A stretch of 64,000 nt of DNA from Tubulanus polymorphus (taxonomy: Eukaryota; Nemertea; Palaeonemertea; Tubulaniformes; Tubulanidae): positions 9,038,704 to 9,102,703 of the forward strand of contig NC_134036.1 of the NCBI RefSeq assembly GCF_964204645.1. The letters run 5' to 3'. Under the pieces are notes generated by a model. That model saw only the letters and a list, made by a program, of their open reading frames with translations, was not told the DNA's origin and did no database searches. Shown here piece by piece: positions 35,890 through 48,591 of this stretch. The position numbers were made by a program, and so were the translations under genes. How positions within the stretch are numbered: position 1 is the first letter of the stretch; each line of letters starts with the position of its first letter.

Positions 35890-38696
35890 GAAACATGAAA
35901 GCAACTAACATGAACAGTAGTGAAGATCTCCAAAATTCTGCCGCCCACTCGTACTCGAATACATCATCAGATGCAGAAAGTTTATCATCATTTTCATCAG
36001 ATTCATCACATATTCTACCTCTGGCAACATCAAGTCCTATCCATCCCACTGTTCCATTGAATTCATTTAAAACACCCCTTCAATTTACCCCATTAGTTCA
36101 GAAAGTTCATCAGGAATCTCAAACAGACGTAGAAGAAGGAAAAGTTAATCTACACATATCCCTATTACAGAAAGAACTAAAACAAAGAGATGGTCAGCTA
36201 GTTAAAATGGAATTAGAAATTGAACAGTTGAACAATACAATCGTTCAATTGAACCAACAATTGATGGAAAAAAACAACATATTACTCGAAAAAGACAAGA
36301 AAATCAAAATTGTTCAGGCCGAAAACAAAAGTCTTAATAGCATAAAGTCGCACATGGATTCTGTTTTTGGCGCAACCAATATTGTTCAGCTTCCTGATAG
36401 CTATACCATCAATGATCCAATCTTTAAAGGTCGACTTATATCATCCGCGCACACATCCACTTTCACTAAATTAGACGAACCAATTGTACCATCACTTTCA
36501 GCCAGTCAACAAACAGTAGAGAAGAGGGCAGCAAAATTGAAAACCATTTTAGATTATACATCAGCGAAAAAACCTACAATAGAAAATAGTTCATTTACTT
36601 TAGCTAAATTTCTGAATCAATATCAAAATCTCGCTAACAATGCATTGAAAATTGCTCGATTCAATGCTGTTTCAAAAACCCTCACACCAGAAGAAGCGGT
36701 CGAACTAAAATTAAGATTACGCTTGACGATGACTCGTTTGCTTCAGTTAATACAGGTTCTAAGATACTACAAAATTAATATATTTCCTGCAATAGCCAAA
36801 ATTAGAGCCGAGATTGAGATGCGTGGCAGGAAATTGGCTCCTTACATATCGGTCGGAGAGAAACCACTAGAGGTGAATAGTCGCACCCACGAGATAAAAA
36901 TTTCCCCATATGCAACAATATCCAATGTTAAACATCAGCTTGAAAGGACTGTGTCACGGTTAATAAGATCTGGCAAATTGATTGATTCAGAAGCATTTCA
37001 CGGGGAAATCTGGGTTAAGATTGGAATTGACAAAGGGGGTGGGAGTACAAAGATGATTTATTCTATCGTTAACAGCAGGGTGGGTAATAATCCCGACGAA
37101 GCTGAAATGTTAGGATATTTCGAAGGAACTGACTCTACCGTAAATATGGAGAGCATATTTGGGTATTTCAGACATGAAATGTCCGCAACAAATTACATCG
37201 ATGTAGAGATTGAAAATGAAGAAAAGAAAGTAATAGTTCGATTTTTCATTATCGGCGACTATCATTTTCTATGTCAGTGCCTAGGTCACCAAGGATCTAC
37301 TGCTACGTATCCTTGTGTGTGGTGCCTTGTCAAACTAGAGGACATCAGGAAAAAGAATAGTTTGCCACATAACTTGGAATCCTGCAAGTTCACAGAGAGA
37401 ACAATTGCACAGTACAAAGACAATCTAGGCAGGCTGAATGAAATTCAGCCTGGACCAGAAACTGAAAATGTATGCGCACCAATGCTTATAATGCCTGATG
37501 ACTTGGATCATGTTGTCCCCCCTCCACTACATATATCCCTAGGCCTCGGTCTTTTCTTTTTCAACATGTTGGAAGACAAATGTAAAGACATAGATAGAGT
37601 TTCGCTAGGAGATCGAGATCCTGATCTCAACGCCGAATGGCAGGATCTCTCAAAAAATCTTTCAAGATTAACCGCTGAATTAGAGTCATTGAAATTAGAA
37701 ATCAACAGTAGTAATGATGTATTAGACATGTTAAAGACTGCCAAGAAGAAAAAAAGAACACCAATTAGCTGCACGGCACCTATATGTATTATTCGAACCA
37801 TTGAACAGGCAAAGCCTCATCAGTATACTTACTGTAAAGAATGTGAGGCTCCATATCACAGTCAGTGTATCGATAATGTAGATAATTTCATTTGTGTCGA
37901 ATGTGTCACTGGTAAGAAACCATCAGCAGATTCTATAATCAAACAAAGTGTGAAATACATCAATGATTTAAAAACTCTACAAAATAGCACAAAATCACAA
38001 ATAGGTGAAGCCCAAACTCTACTCAACAAAGTATTCGAAAGAGTCAACGCTAAGATGGGTCCACTGCAGAAACGCCTGAATGAAATACTTAAAGAAATAG
38101 GAATCGATAAACAGGCATATCATTCGAATTCCTTTGTAGGAAATCATATCCACAAATTACTGTATATAGATCAAAGGTCGGGTGTAAACAACCCTCAGAA
38201 ATTATGCAAAGTTCTTGCCGGGCACCCAGAGGAGGAACATAAATTCTATTCTCTGTTTGAGAAATTCCATCATTTATACAGCTTATATACAGCCAACCGG
38301 ATGCTTACCCCTCAGGAAATTGATCAGTTAGATTATCTTTGCAATACATTTGGATCATGGTTCCCTAAAACCTTCCCCCAAACTAATATCACACCCAAGC
38401 TCCATATACTTCTGTTTCATGTACCTAGATTTGTTAGATTATGGGGCTCTCTAGGCCTGTTTAGCGAACAGGGCCTAGAGTGCAAACATGCAAGTGTAAA
38501 CAGAGATGCACGGATTTATTGCACAATACGAAACAACATCTTCAGAACCAAACTACTATTCATCAATCAAGGATTGTATACAACTAAAACCCTGAAGATC
38601 GATGCTATAAAAAGAAAATGTCAATGCGGAGGTTTCTATAAAAAAACCAATGAAGGTAGAGTTTGTAAAATCTGCAAGAAAAATGCAAAATTATAG
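35890..38696 (+). CDS. Main exon of the element A transposase-like protein with PHD-like finger
   Basis: Acceptor TTGATTAAG before 35890, in phase with the exon ending at 35070. 933 codons from the ATG at 35895. Layout: Ser-rich N terminus; coiled coil (~80-148); VKIGIDKGGGSTKMIYS (Asp ~379); FIIGDYHFLCQCLGHQG (Asp ~455) with YPCVWC; VPPPLHISLGLG; a second coiled coil; a PHD-like C4HC3 finger (~626-676: CTAPIC, CKEC, HSQC, CVEC); then ITPKLHILLFHVPRF and SEQGLECKHAS (Glu ~858-862); and a C-terminal zinc motif CQCGGF...CKIC. D, D, E with zinc insertions indicates an RNase H-fold transposase. It has no internal stop, so the element may encode an active protein. The exact superfamily is unknown to me. 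Confidence 0.8.
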
Positions 38697-38833
38697 ATTT
38701 ACCAAAATACAACAATTAAAAACCAATTTTCATACAGTAAATGAAAATGGTATATGAATTGAAATCCTTGATTAGTATATAGATAGTAGTTATGAAACCG
38801 TGAATACGCAATTAAGCAACTTGAATATCAATA

Positions 38834-39414
38834 GTCAGTGTAGAGGTGGAAGCGAAATGGGCCAGCATTCCTTCTGTTTAAATCTCTCCCGCCCGCTACA
38901 CTGGCCAGGGGATAATTTCAGTTGCTTATTTTGGAATATTGGTTTAAGGCAGGTGTGCATCAAACACTCACCGTTAAGAAAATCCTGTAAAGATAATTCC
39001 ACATTGACTGATTAAAAACTTGTATTGTAGTAAATCTGTAAATATAGTAAAATCAAAATGTTATTATCTATGAATTTCACCTTAAATCCAAATTAAGCAA
39101 CTTGAATATCAATAGTCAGTGTAGAGGTGGAAGCGAAATGGGCCAGCATTCCTTCTGTTTAAATCTCTCCCGCCCGCTACACTGGCCAGGGGATAATTTC
39201 AGTTGCTTATTTTGGAATATTGGTTTAAGGCAGGTGTGCATCAAACACTCACCGTTATGAAAATCCTGTACAGATAATTCCAAATTGAATGATTAAAAAC
39301 TTCTATTGTAGTAAATCTGTAAATATAGTAAAATCAAATTATCTTTGAATTACACTATCAATTCCAAGTAATTTGAATATCAATAGTCAGTGTAGTCAGC
39401 ATCGCTACACTGAC
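38834..39414 (+). repeat. Element A hairpin array, three modules
   Basis: Modules at 38834-38906 and 39115-39187 are nearly identical (period 281 bp, including flanking sequence). Each begins GTCAGTGTAGAGGTGG and ends CCCGCCCGCTACACTGG, so the ends pair. A third module at 39386-39414 is reduced to a perfect 10-bp hairpin, GTCAGTGTAG with CTACACTGAC. They start about 140 bp after the transposase stop. Confidence 0.85.
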
Positions 39415-40338
39415 CCAAGTCAGGTATCAAAAATTGAACGCAACGTTTTGGTAAAGTCGCTATTGGTTTTCAATGAGAAAATAATTCAAAACGTGACTGT
39501 TATTGGCTTAAATTGTTTCATGAAACCAGACCCAGGGGCTTATTTTAGAATATTGAAGGCAGGTGATGGGAAATGTACATCCAAATTAACTGAATAAATA
39601 CTTCTAATTGTAAATACATTAAAATCATATCTGTAAATACGATGAATCAAAGTTCTAATAGCCTACATTGAGACTATAATGTTTTCTTAAAATAACTAAA
39701 AAGCTGTAGGCCTATCTTGTATCAAACTTACATATTTGATTATATGCTTACAAACAGCGAATTAAACATTTTACGTTAAATTTATGACAATGCGTTCGGC
39801 TTACCTTCCTTTTTGTGATCATAAAACTGCAATGACCAGATAATTTGCATTACTCTTTCCAGGCTGAAAGACAAAAATTTGAAATTTTCAGTTGACTTTT
39901 TGATCCAGACAGCGTAGCATGAAATAACAAAAATGGTATCGTGCTAACCTTAATAATATGCTCTTCCATAGTCCATCATGTACGCTATATCACACTAGGC
40001 CCATGTGGTGTTTGAGTCAAGTCGTTTGGGCAGCAAAAATTAGGCAGATAAAACTTCCAATAGATAACATTCACACGGACCTTATCGCTGTAAAAAGTAG
40101 CCTATCCTACGGCACGCACCCCCGCCTCTCACCCTTAAAGTGCACTGCTGAACTGACCTTTTTGTGCGAACCAAGACAATGCACAATGAAAAATCCTTTA
40201 TCTGATTCAATTTGTGAGTTAAAAAGCCCTGAACGTGGCTACGTAGGTCTGATTTTAAAAAATATCCCAAGGGAGGCTCCATTTAAATTCCCCAGGCCGG
40301 AAAGCATATAACCGCTGCTTCGGGTATGTCTCAGCTAC

Positions 40339-40886
40339 CTAATGTCTATTTATTAATGGATGAGACCTGTTTTTCTGGGATATTTTGCTTACTTTTTGGG
40401 GTACATACCTCATTTATGTCTTAACAGAATGCCAAAAATTGCGGACAACAACTGAATATCCGATATATTTCCAGTTCTGTACCAATTAGATGGATTGGCA
40501 AAAAGACTCCTTAAGTCCAATTGAATGAGAGAGAAAATCCTCCATTTTGTGAAATTTCTTGAATTTTTACATTGTCACCATGCCTACGAAATGAAGTTAT
40601 TTTTCTTGTGGGGTCTCAACAACTAAATCAGGGTGGCGTAGGCATGGTAACAATGTTCAAATCCAAGAAATTTGACAAAATGGAGGATTTTCTCTCTCAT
40701 TCAACTGGACTTAAGGAGTCTTTTTGCCAATCCATCTAATTGGTACAGAACTGGAAATATATCGGATATTCAGTTGTTGTCCGCGATTTTTGGCATTCTG
40801 TTAAGACATAAATGAGGTATGTACCCCAAAAAGTGAGCAAAATATCCCAGAAAAACAGGTCTCATCAATTAATAAATAGACATTAG
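40339..40886. mobile_element. Fold-back element, ~250-bp inverted arms, nested in element A
   Basis: 40339-40588 begins CTAATGTCTATTTATTAAT and is almost perfectly complemented by 40637-40886, which ends ATTAATAAATAGACATTAG. The central loop is about 48 bp. No ORF of note. Transcribed, it would form a long double-stranded RNA. Confidence 0.9.
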
Positions 40887-41633
40887 TCGATACATGAGGA
40901 TGGCTTGGCTGAGGCCTTTTAATTGTTTGATAAGGACTAGGCCTACTAATCTTATGTAGACTAGGCCTACGGACCCATTTCCCCCCATCGATTATCATCA
41001 TGGTGAGTTAAGTAGCCTACCTGGCATTTAGCTTCGTGTAAATATTGCATCACCTTTACTCATGTCTCAATTCGACATCTACTGACTAATTTACCAGGTG
41101 TTATGAGTCTAAATCGAGAGTGACTAACTAAGTAACTGAACGCGGAAGTAGAAGTTTTTGTCGTAATTTTAGATTTCGACCTGCCGGGTACACTACCCCT
41201 ATCACCCCAGGCCCAGCTAAATACATCTATTGCAATCCTCATAGCGTTTAATTCTAATTTATGAAATTTTGATAACAAAAAAACAAATCAGTAAACGGTT
41301 TCTGCCTTCAAATACACGACGAATTTCACATCGGCAAAACAAAACAACCGTCCGCCATTTTGTTAAAATAATCCGCTGTCACATGACTACGAGTATCAGA
41401 ATATATATATTAATATGTTATTTCAATGGATCATACAAGTTATTCTTAATATTAGAGGGATAATGGATATTTAAGATAAATTGCGTTAAAATCAAATTGA
41501 TTTCGATGAATGTAATATGTGTTCGTATTCAACGTCGGAGACTGCCGAGCTTGGGTGAGCGTGAAGCCACGAAGCTTAGCTCCGCCCACTATAAGTTCGA
41601 GTTCACGCTGCGATAGACCGCTGTACGGTCGTG

Positions 41634-42268
41634 ACATGATGTATTACAACTGTGGATTAATTTCTTTGATTTGTACAAATATTTGTCTGATGATACACAT
41701 GTACCAGAACTATTGGTTTTCTTTAAAAATGTGAAAAATTGGATCACTGATTTTCTCAGTCTTGGTTCTCAAAGGAAGGGATACAAGAAGGCCAATATCA
41801 CACCCTATATGCATGCGCTTCTTTTCGATGTACCTTTCTTTTTGGACAAATTTGGTCCGCTCAAAAGGTATACAGGACAAGGGATAGAAAAGTTGAATGC
41901 GATTATCAAAAGGTACACATGGCTAAGACCTGTAAGGCTGATTCAACTAAGGAGGTATTAACGGTCCTGAAAAGAATAGAACATTTAAAGGACTCTGGCC
42001 ATGAAAGAAAGAAAAGGGCATATAAGAAAACTGATCAAATTACTGGTTGTGGGAAAAGCACTCCCGGGCTCAAAGAAAAAAGCGTAGAATACTGCAGGAG
42101 ATACAGGAAAATTGTGTTCCATGTGATCCTGTACCTGAAAGTGTTGAGGGATTAAGGTCTGATCTTTTGAAAATGGGTGTTAAAAGTATGCGTAGAACCT
42201 ATGAACCCTTGAATAAATTATTCTTGATGAAAAGAGAGTTGTTATTAAAGCCTAGCAATTCAAAATGA
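41634..42268 (+). pseudogene. 3' part of the split transposase-like gene
   Basis: After the duplicated ACAT the frame continues with DVLQLWINFFDLYKYL, ITPYMHALLFDVPFFLDKFG and TGQGIEKLNAI, whose Glu is the likely third catalytic residue. Two frameshifts follow, near 41910 and near 42045. After them AKTCKADSTKEVL and then AQRKKRRILQEIQ run to a stop at 42266-42268. The gene was therefore already decaying, or has decayed since element A landed. Confidence 0.75.
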
Positions 42269-44918
42269 GGTACGAAAGCCCTGCGAATCAGTGGTTGGGC
42301 TAAGAAAATAGCCATCATGAATGAGTGGTGCCCTTTTCTTTCTTTCATGAGTGTTGCCAATTTTTCCTGATTTCGGGATTTTGACATGCATAATTCCAAA
42401 ATTATTTTGATTATAGTGTAAAAATGCGATGATTTTGAAGGTGCAGACACCCATTTTCAGAATTTTTGTACATGTAGTAAGAAATCAATTTGAACATGTA
42501 TGAACTTAAATTATTTTTTAAAAAATTATCTGGAATTTGACCAATTGTTGTAAAAATGTGATGATTTTGTGGAACCATCGATTTAGAATGTATATACGCA
42601 TGGCTCGGAGAGGGTGGGTCCTGAGATCTCTAAATACATAAGACATACTAAATGCATGACCCCTTTCATGAGAGAAGAGTATATTGATGTAACTGATATT
42701 GATTGATGAAGTTGTCTTTCATTTTGTGTTATGTATTCTGTCCATTCTGTGTTATGTATTCTGTCTCAAAATAATTACTAATGTTTGTATTAATATGTTT
42801 ATTTTTCTGTTTTTAAAAATAAAATGTTTGCTTATATTACATGTATTCTCAATTACATTTATCGGGATCAGATGGTGGATTCAATATTAACAATTTTGGA
42901 AAGGATTTATTTTTCGAAAACTGCTTTTGGACAAAATTTGATGGAATAGCCTAATACCAGGGTCCGTAGCGGTCTTTAAATTCCATGAAGGTTTTTGAAT
43001 TATGTTGCTGGGGAAATACTATAATCTTTAAATTTGAAAGCCTGTCTTTGGAAGTCTTTAATGTTATCGATTATCGCCGAGTTGTATGGTGTACGGACAT
43101 TTATTTACTGAAGACAATTCAATGCGTAGCAACAGTCAGCGCCTCGTGATGTCAGTGTAAGTCAGTGTACACGGGGCTAAGCGCTCGAGATGCAGATTAC
43201 TGATGTATAGAGGCCTACAAACACCATCACATACACGCTCTAGTCACCATGCTGGCAACACATCCAGTGCTCATATATTGGGGCGCGCGCGCGCTCGCGC
43301 TATACGTTTTGTTTCAATACAGTGTTTGAATGAAAACAGTTTTTTTGAATGCAATATACTACATGAATTATCATTTTTAGAGTAATTATCGGTCTAATAA
43401 TTATCAGTAAGTATTTGAAATGATTTATATTGGGTCATGAGGGGGAAGGTGCGGTATCGGCATTGACGAGGTGGACGGGAACCGAGAAAATTAGGGCCTA
43501 CGGTTGAAAAAATCATTTGAGAATATTATATTCTGAGGGACGAGCCTATTTCAGAGGAGATTTTTATTAAATGGGAAGGGTGATGATGTCATAGGATTTA
43601 TGAAGGCAAAAATTGCATGGCGTGTCCACGGTGTCGTCAAATTCGTGATTTTAAGCGTCCATTTAAAACCTTAAAATTTTTCTGATTTTTACAGAAAGGT
43701 AGGTTTTTGGCTCTAAATTGGAAAAATCAAATCTGCGACTATCCGAATTTGTCTTACACCGTTGTGACCGTAGACACCCGTATATGGCGACTGTATAGTC
43801 AACTCATGCATGAAATGCATTTTTGCTCCATCTATTGACAGCGAAACACACTAAGACACCACTCAACGCGTGCCCGTAATGGGAAAAACACTTGACTTTA
43901 CCGATCAATTTTTACGGTTAATTTGGAAAAACTTTTCTCTGCAGTCGGTAAATGATTTTTACATCATGAGAATCACATTATTCTAAAGTAAATTTATTAA
44001 TACTCAACTTTTTACAATAAAACATCATGGAAGATTAACTGCCGTTTAAATCAAATCACTAACACAAAACTCAATAGCGCGCGAGCTTCAACAATGCGTC
44101 GATGGCTGTCATGCGCAACAATGGATTCACGAGAAAGTTCGGCATGGGGATTCGAACCTGACAGGTACAGGCTATCGCGTTCGGTTTCGTTGCGAACGAG
44201 ATCCGTCCACCATTTTCAACGTTGCCGAACCCCGTCGAACCTCACGCCGTTTTTCAGTTTGTCACTCATTATCTACATTATTTTGATATAAAGGTAAGTA
44301 ATTTCATATATTTTAGTTGCTAGATCGCATAAATTTGGGCCTTAGATCGAGTTGAATAACGCGTTGGACAAAAAGCCTGTTGTAATGAGCAATTATACAG
44401 CCTACTACCATTCCTTCTGGACCCGGGGCCCTGCCTGCTTCCCTTTTCTGGTTTGCCCCTTTATTTTTCGTTGAAATTTTTTTTACCTAGTTCCTTTAAA
44501 CAATGATAATATGCCTTCTCTACTTCGTAGCTAGTGAGACATACTACGTAGAAGAGACTTAGTCCGGTCTCGACTAGTAGCATTTCCCTTAAAATTAAAC
44601 GCTGTAAAAAAAATCACGGGTCTGTTTTTATTTTTAAAAGAACGAATTTGTTCCGATAGGCCTACAATATATCCGCGACGTACGTAACTTAAAGTTCTGT
44701 ATCGGGTCTGACCTCACAGAGATTAAATCGAGTTTGTTTGATACACAATTAATCTTGAGATTATCTTCAAAATAAAGTCGTGTAAAATTCATCAAAAATG
44801 TTTTATTATCAATCAGAACTTAGGCCTATCTTTATCAGTTCGTAGCATTTGAATTAACATTCATATTGTTGTTCTAGATGCTGTAAATTGCAACATTTTT
44901 TGCCCGATTTTTCAAAAG

Positions 44919-44924
<6 letters not shown>
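42269..44924. other. No gene recognised
   Basis: AT-rich sequence with several AGGCCTA occurrences. A small ORF at 43203-43385 crosses a GCGCGC run. A box-B-like GGATTCGAACC at about 44148 (minus) lacks a convincing tRNA structure. Confidence 0.45.
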
Positions 44925-44970
<46 letters not shown>

Positions 44971-45014
44971 GCAGCGACTTGCTGTTTGAATATTCGCAGC
45001 GATTTGCTGTTTGA
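44925..45014. repeat. (AT)n microsatellite followed by a 24-bp tandem pair
   Basis: About 20 AT units from 44927 to 44968, then ATTCGCAGCGA(C/T)TTGCTGTTTGA twice. The pairing of a dinucleotide run with a short duplicated tail suggests replication slippage. Confidence 0.9.
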
Positions 45015-45044
45015 GGTAGAAATTATGGCACTGTTATGTCCCCT

Positions 45045-45776
45045 AGGCCAAAATAAAATATACCTTTGTTTCCGGTGTCATGTCCAAAATTTGGTAGGGT
45101 AGGTAGGTAGGGAAAACATTTTATTTAAAAAAAATATTTCTTTCATTCGCCGATCAAATGTCCAATAATATTCAATATTAAACAATTAATGTTCGCAACA
45201 TTTTAACCTCGACTTATATAGTTATATAGAATATAGTTTTCTACTTAGTATTTTCAAGTCAAAAGAAATATTGATCAACAAAGTTTTATTACAAATTCTA
45301 CGAAACAGAAAAGACAGCGATCAAGTTGCTCTTATTTTCTCACTGCTAGGCCTATAATAGTTTAAATGATTATTCATGATGAATAAAGTTATTTTACTAA
45401 ATAAACTTCTTTCATTTGAACACTACTTGAAACGTACACGGGCGCTACTGAGCAGCGCTCATACTAAGCTATATATACAACATGTATTACTCACACTCTG
45501 TATCACTATACTACTAGGCCTATAGTGTATATCTGCGCGCGCTGTCCATTTATAAGCACACAGCAGCAATCCGATTTACGCGTGCCGTGAAGGAACAAAC
45601 TATTCAATAAAACAATACCGACGGCCGATATGTAAAATATTCTCAAAAGCACAGACGGTCGGAATTCGTTCTTAATTATTTTATTTTCCACCGAAGTCAA
45701 AAAAATGTTTTCGGTCGGCACCTTTTTGACAGGGTCTGTCGGAAACCGGAAACAAAGGTATATTTTATTTTGGCCT
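45045..45776. mobile_element. MITE with ~31-bp perfect TIRs
   Basis: The left end AGGCCAAAATAAAATATACC followed by TTTGTTTCCGG (45045-45075) is exactly complemented at 45746-45776. Just inside the left TIR is a GGTAGGTAGGTAGGG run. The interior is AT-rich and the open frame 45506-45721 has no domain. The target duplication is unclear (TA- or T-type possible). Confidence 0.85.
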
Positions 45777-46261
45777 TAATTCCTATTCGGACCCCTGCCT
45801 TCTTTCAATCCAAGATCCGCCGCTGTTTACGCCCAAGACGTAAAGTGATTTACCACCTCACAATATTGGCGCTTTTGCACTTTTGTACCCCCTCCCAGAA
45901 TGTTTATTTTAGCATTTTATTTATCAGTGACAGTGAAGTCTGGGGAATAAAAATCTGTAACTTTGAGCCAAAAACACCTACTTTTTTTCGTAAAAATTTT
46001 AATGATTTGGGCCGTTTTTCGACCGAATCAGACGCCATAATGGTTTCTGCAACTTTATAGTTGTGCTAACTACCACCGAGAACCATCCTATTATATTTGT
46101 TCTATTTTCAAGAATCTATGTGTGAAAATATCATAAGATTCTAATTTAACCGATCCCCGATACCCATAAGTAAGCGTCTCGTGAAGGCGGCTGCTGCGGT
46201 TGACAATTCAATGCAATGATTCTTGATTGTTCCGTAATGGGAGGGGGGTACGAAGGTCCCT

Positions 46262-46523
46262 CATGGCGGATCTAGGAGGGGGGATTGGACGCGCCCCTTT
46301 TTTTCGGTTGAATGACCTTTGAATCATCTACCCAAAAAAATCACTAGAGATTTTCAACCCGCCGTGAAATTGTGAGCATATTTCATTTCTAATTTCACCC
46401 AAGAAAATGCTCGGAATCCATCTAAATGGATCTTATTGACGGGCAAAGAAGTATGTGTTTATTTGAATAGTGACCCTAAATCTCATGTGCCCCCCCTTTT
46501 CTAAAACTTTGATCCGGCCCTGG
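46262..46523. mobile_element. Probable short MITE with G-rich ends
   Basis: Starts CATGGCGGATCTAGGAGGGGGG and ends with CCCCCCCTTTT...GATCCGGCCCTGG, a loose inverted pair (GGCGGATC / GATCCGGCC with G7 and C7 runs). This kind of repeat is common in marine invertebrate genomes. No coding capacity. Confidence 0.4.
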
Positions 46524-48591
46524 GTCTATAGGCCAATCTGTCAGTAAGTGCCCTCCCTGAGAGACGTTCCGCTTGACCCCTGTCTGTCACGCATGCTCTC
46601 CATGCAACATTTTGATCCGCAATATCTGGATATTCAGTTCATCTACAATTATTCAGTCTGAATACCAGACGTTACGGTCCCCTATGTCTGATACCAAACT
46701 GTCATAGGCCCTATAGAGGTTAATTCCTGTTTCTTGCAGTGCAACCACAGTTTTTTTTCCACAATCCAAGCTATTTTATCAAATGAACTGAATAATTACC
46801 TTAAAGATCAAGTGTAGCCAAATTTATCAAAATTTTTATTATGATTTTATTCAATAGATAAATAACCCGCATACCAGTAAAAAATGTTATTTTTTCGAGA
46901 AACACTCAGTTTGAATAAATATCTGGGTTTGAAAAATAGATAACAGGTGCGTGAATTTCAGAGCGCGCGCTGACTATTCGCTATGCGTGTGACGTCATAC
47001 GGGCTACAGAGCGAATACAACGTGCACAAGCCGTCGCAAAACCGACATACGTCCGGCTTAAGTCATTAGCAATTAATGAAATACCTGTTCCATTTATGAT
47101 GAAAAAACTCAAATGAAAAGTCTGGCTTATAAAGCTGTCTGCTCATACGAAATGTTTAAAACAACTCTTCATTTTTTCCAATAAAATTGATAATTGTGAT
47201 TGATCGTTGCAAGTCAGAACCAGTTAATCACTAATTAACATGCATATTAATAAATCTGATTCCTCCTTTACAGTGAACTTAGCTTTAACCTAGTAGAGGC
47301 TACTAGCCTATCACGACGATACGCGATAAGGCAATAACGACTAACAATGTGAGCGCGTAGTTAAGCAAGGGCGCGCTATTTTTAACTTTCTGATCGCGTG
47401 ACTTCATGACGTCACGAGGCATAATGCTAGTGAATAGGAAAATCTACGGTTTTTAGTGGCATGTTTCTTGCGCTATTTAGCATAATCGTCCCCTGCCAGA
47501 TTGCAAATAACATTCAACTGGCCTGGCTCCACCGCGCTAAATTTGCCGTTTTTTGAAATTTCCCCGACGTTGTCGCCTGTCCGGCTCGAAAGTCTAGCGA
47601 TAATCGGACGACCTATGTGTAAGTATACCACCAAATACATCAGGAAATACTTAATCTGAGGATAAGAATAATTATATCTGTAAACATAGCGCTGAGCGTG
47701 AGCTTATCTAGTTTTAATTGATATATTATAAGTGGTGTTTTTGTAACCGTATCGCTGAGAAATCGTGTCGCTCCTAACCCGGAAATAAGTTTTAGTCGAT
47801 TTCGATCATCATTCAAATTTGCAGTATCTTTATCTTTATAGGCCTTGCCTCATTTGAACACCGAATTTAGTGATATCCATGAGAGATAATTCATATTGAA
47901 TCGTATGTTCAATAGTAGAGAGGCCTGATTCATGTCCAAAAGCAAAGCCAAATCAAATAGTAGTCCCCTTTTAGACTTTCTGTTCGAATATCCACTTTTC
48001 TCTTTCAGGATATTTTTCGTCGTTTAAATTCCTACTGTACTCATAAAATAAGATATCGTCTCGTGAGGTAGGCTCAAAAATCAGTCATTTTTCAAATCGA
48101 AAACTTTTTCTTGGACTTTGAAATAAAAAAATTGATCAATCATGCATGTAACTTCAATAATTTCAGATTTTTCGTGGTCCTTCAGTGGCAGGCTGCCGTC
48201 GGGTGGGGCCCTTCAATATCGTCTAGTTAGGTAGGCCGAAAAATGTATTTCATACTAAAAAGTTCTCCTCGGGCTAAAAATTCCTTGATTAAGCTGTACT
48301 TTTGTTTATAATTTCAGATTTTTCGCAGTCGCAGTGTCAGTCTATACCAAAAAGTTAAAAATTCCTTGATTAAGCTGTAGTTTTTTGTTTATAATTTCAG
48401 ATTCGCAGTGTCAAGAGTCCAACCGCAAGTGTTGATATTGATATCGTTTAGACTGCAGTCTGGCCATATTTTTAATTTAGTCAGGTGAGGTAAACCAACA
48501 ATTTAATTTCGTATGCTAAGTTGAAAAACCATCTCATGCTTACAAATAAGCGGTTACTTTGTTACTTGAATTGGCATGATTTCAATTTCAG
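46524..48591. other. No gene recognised; ~75-bp tandem pair near 48277-48420
   Basis: AAAAATTCCTTGATTAAGCTGTA followed by GTTTATAATTTCAGATT occurs at about 48277 and again at about 48355. Each copy carries an acceptor-like TTTCAG, so they may be alternative or decoy acceptors upstream of the element B first exon. The 5' boundary of element B was not found here. Confidence 0.5.

Larger units (their letters stand above)
33310..41633 (+). mobile_element. Element A: 8.3-kb DNA transposon inserted in a coding sequence
   Basis: Both ends read CACGACCGTAC inward (33310-33320 and the complement at 41623-41633), and both are flanked by ACAT (33306-33309 and 41634-41637). Deleting the element and one ACAT restores the host frame exactly. 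Inside: a three-or-more-exon transposase-like gene (34487-38696), a MITE (35474-35756), a hairpin array (38834-39414) and a nested fold-back element (40339-40886). The main ORF is unbroken. Four-base target duplications are described for superfamilies such as Sola and Kolobok. I do not assign it to either. Confidence 0.82.

Noticed and set aside
44140-44230. Possible minus-strand tRNA around GGATTCGAACC
   Set aside because: No matching acceptor stem or box A at the right distance.
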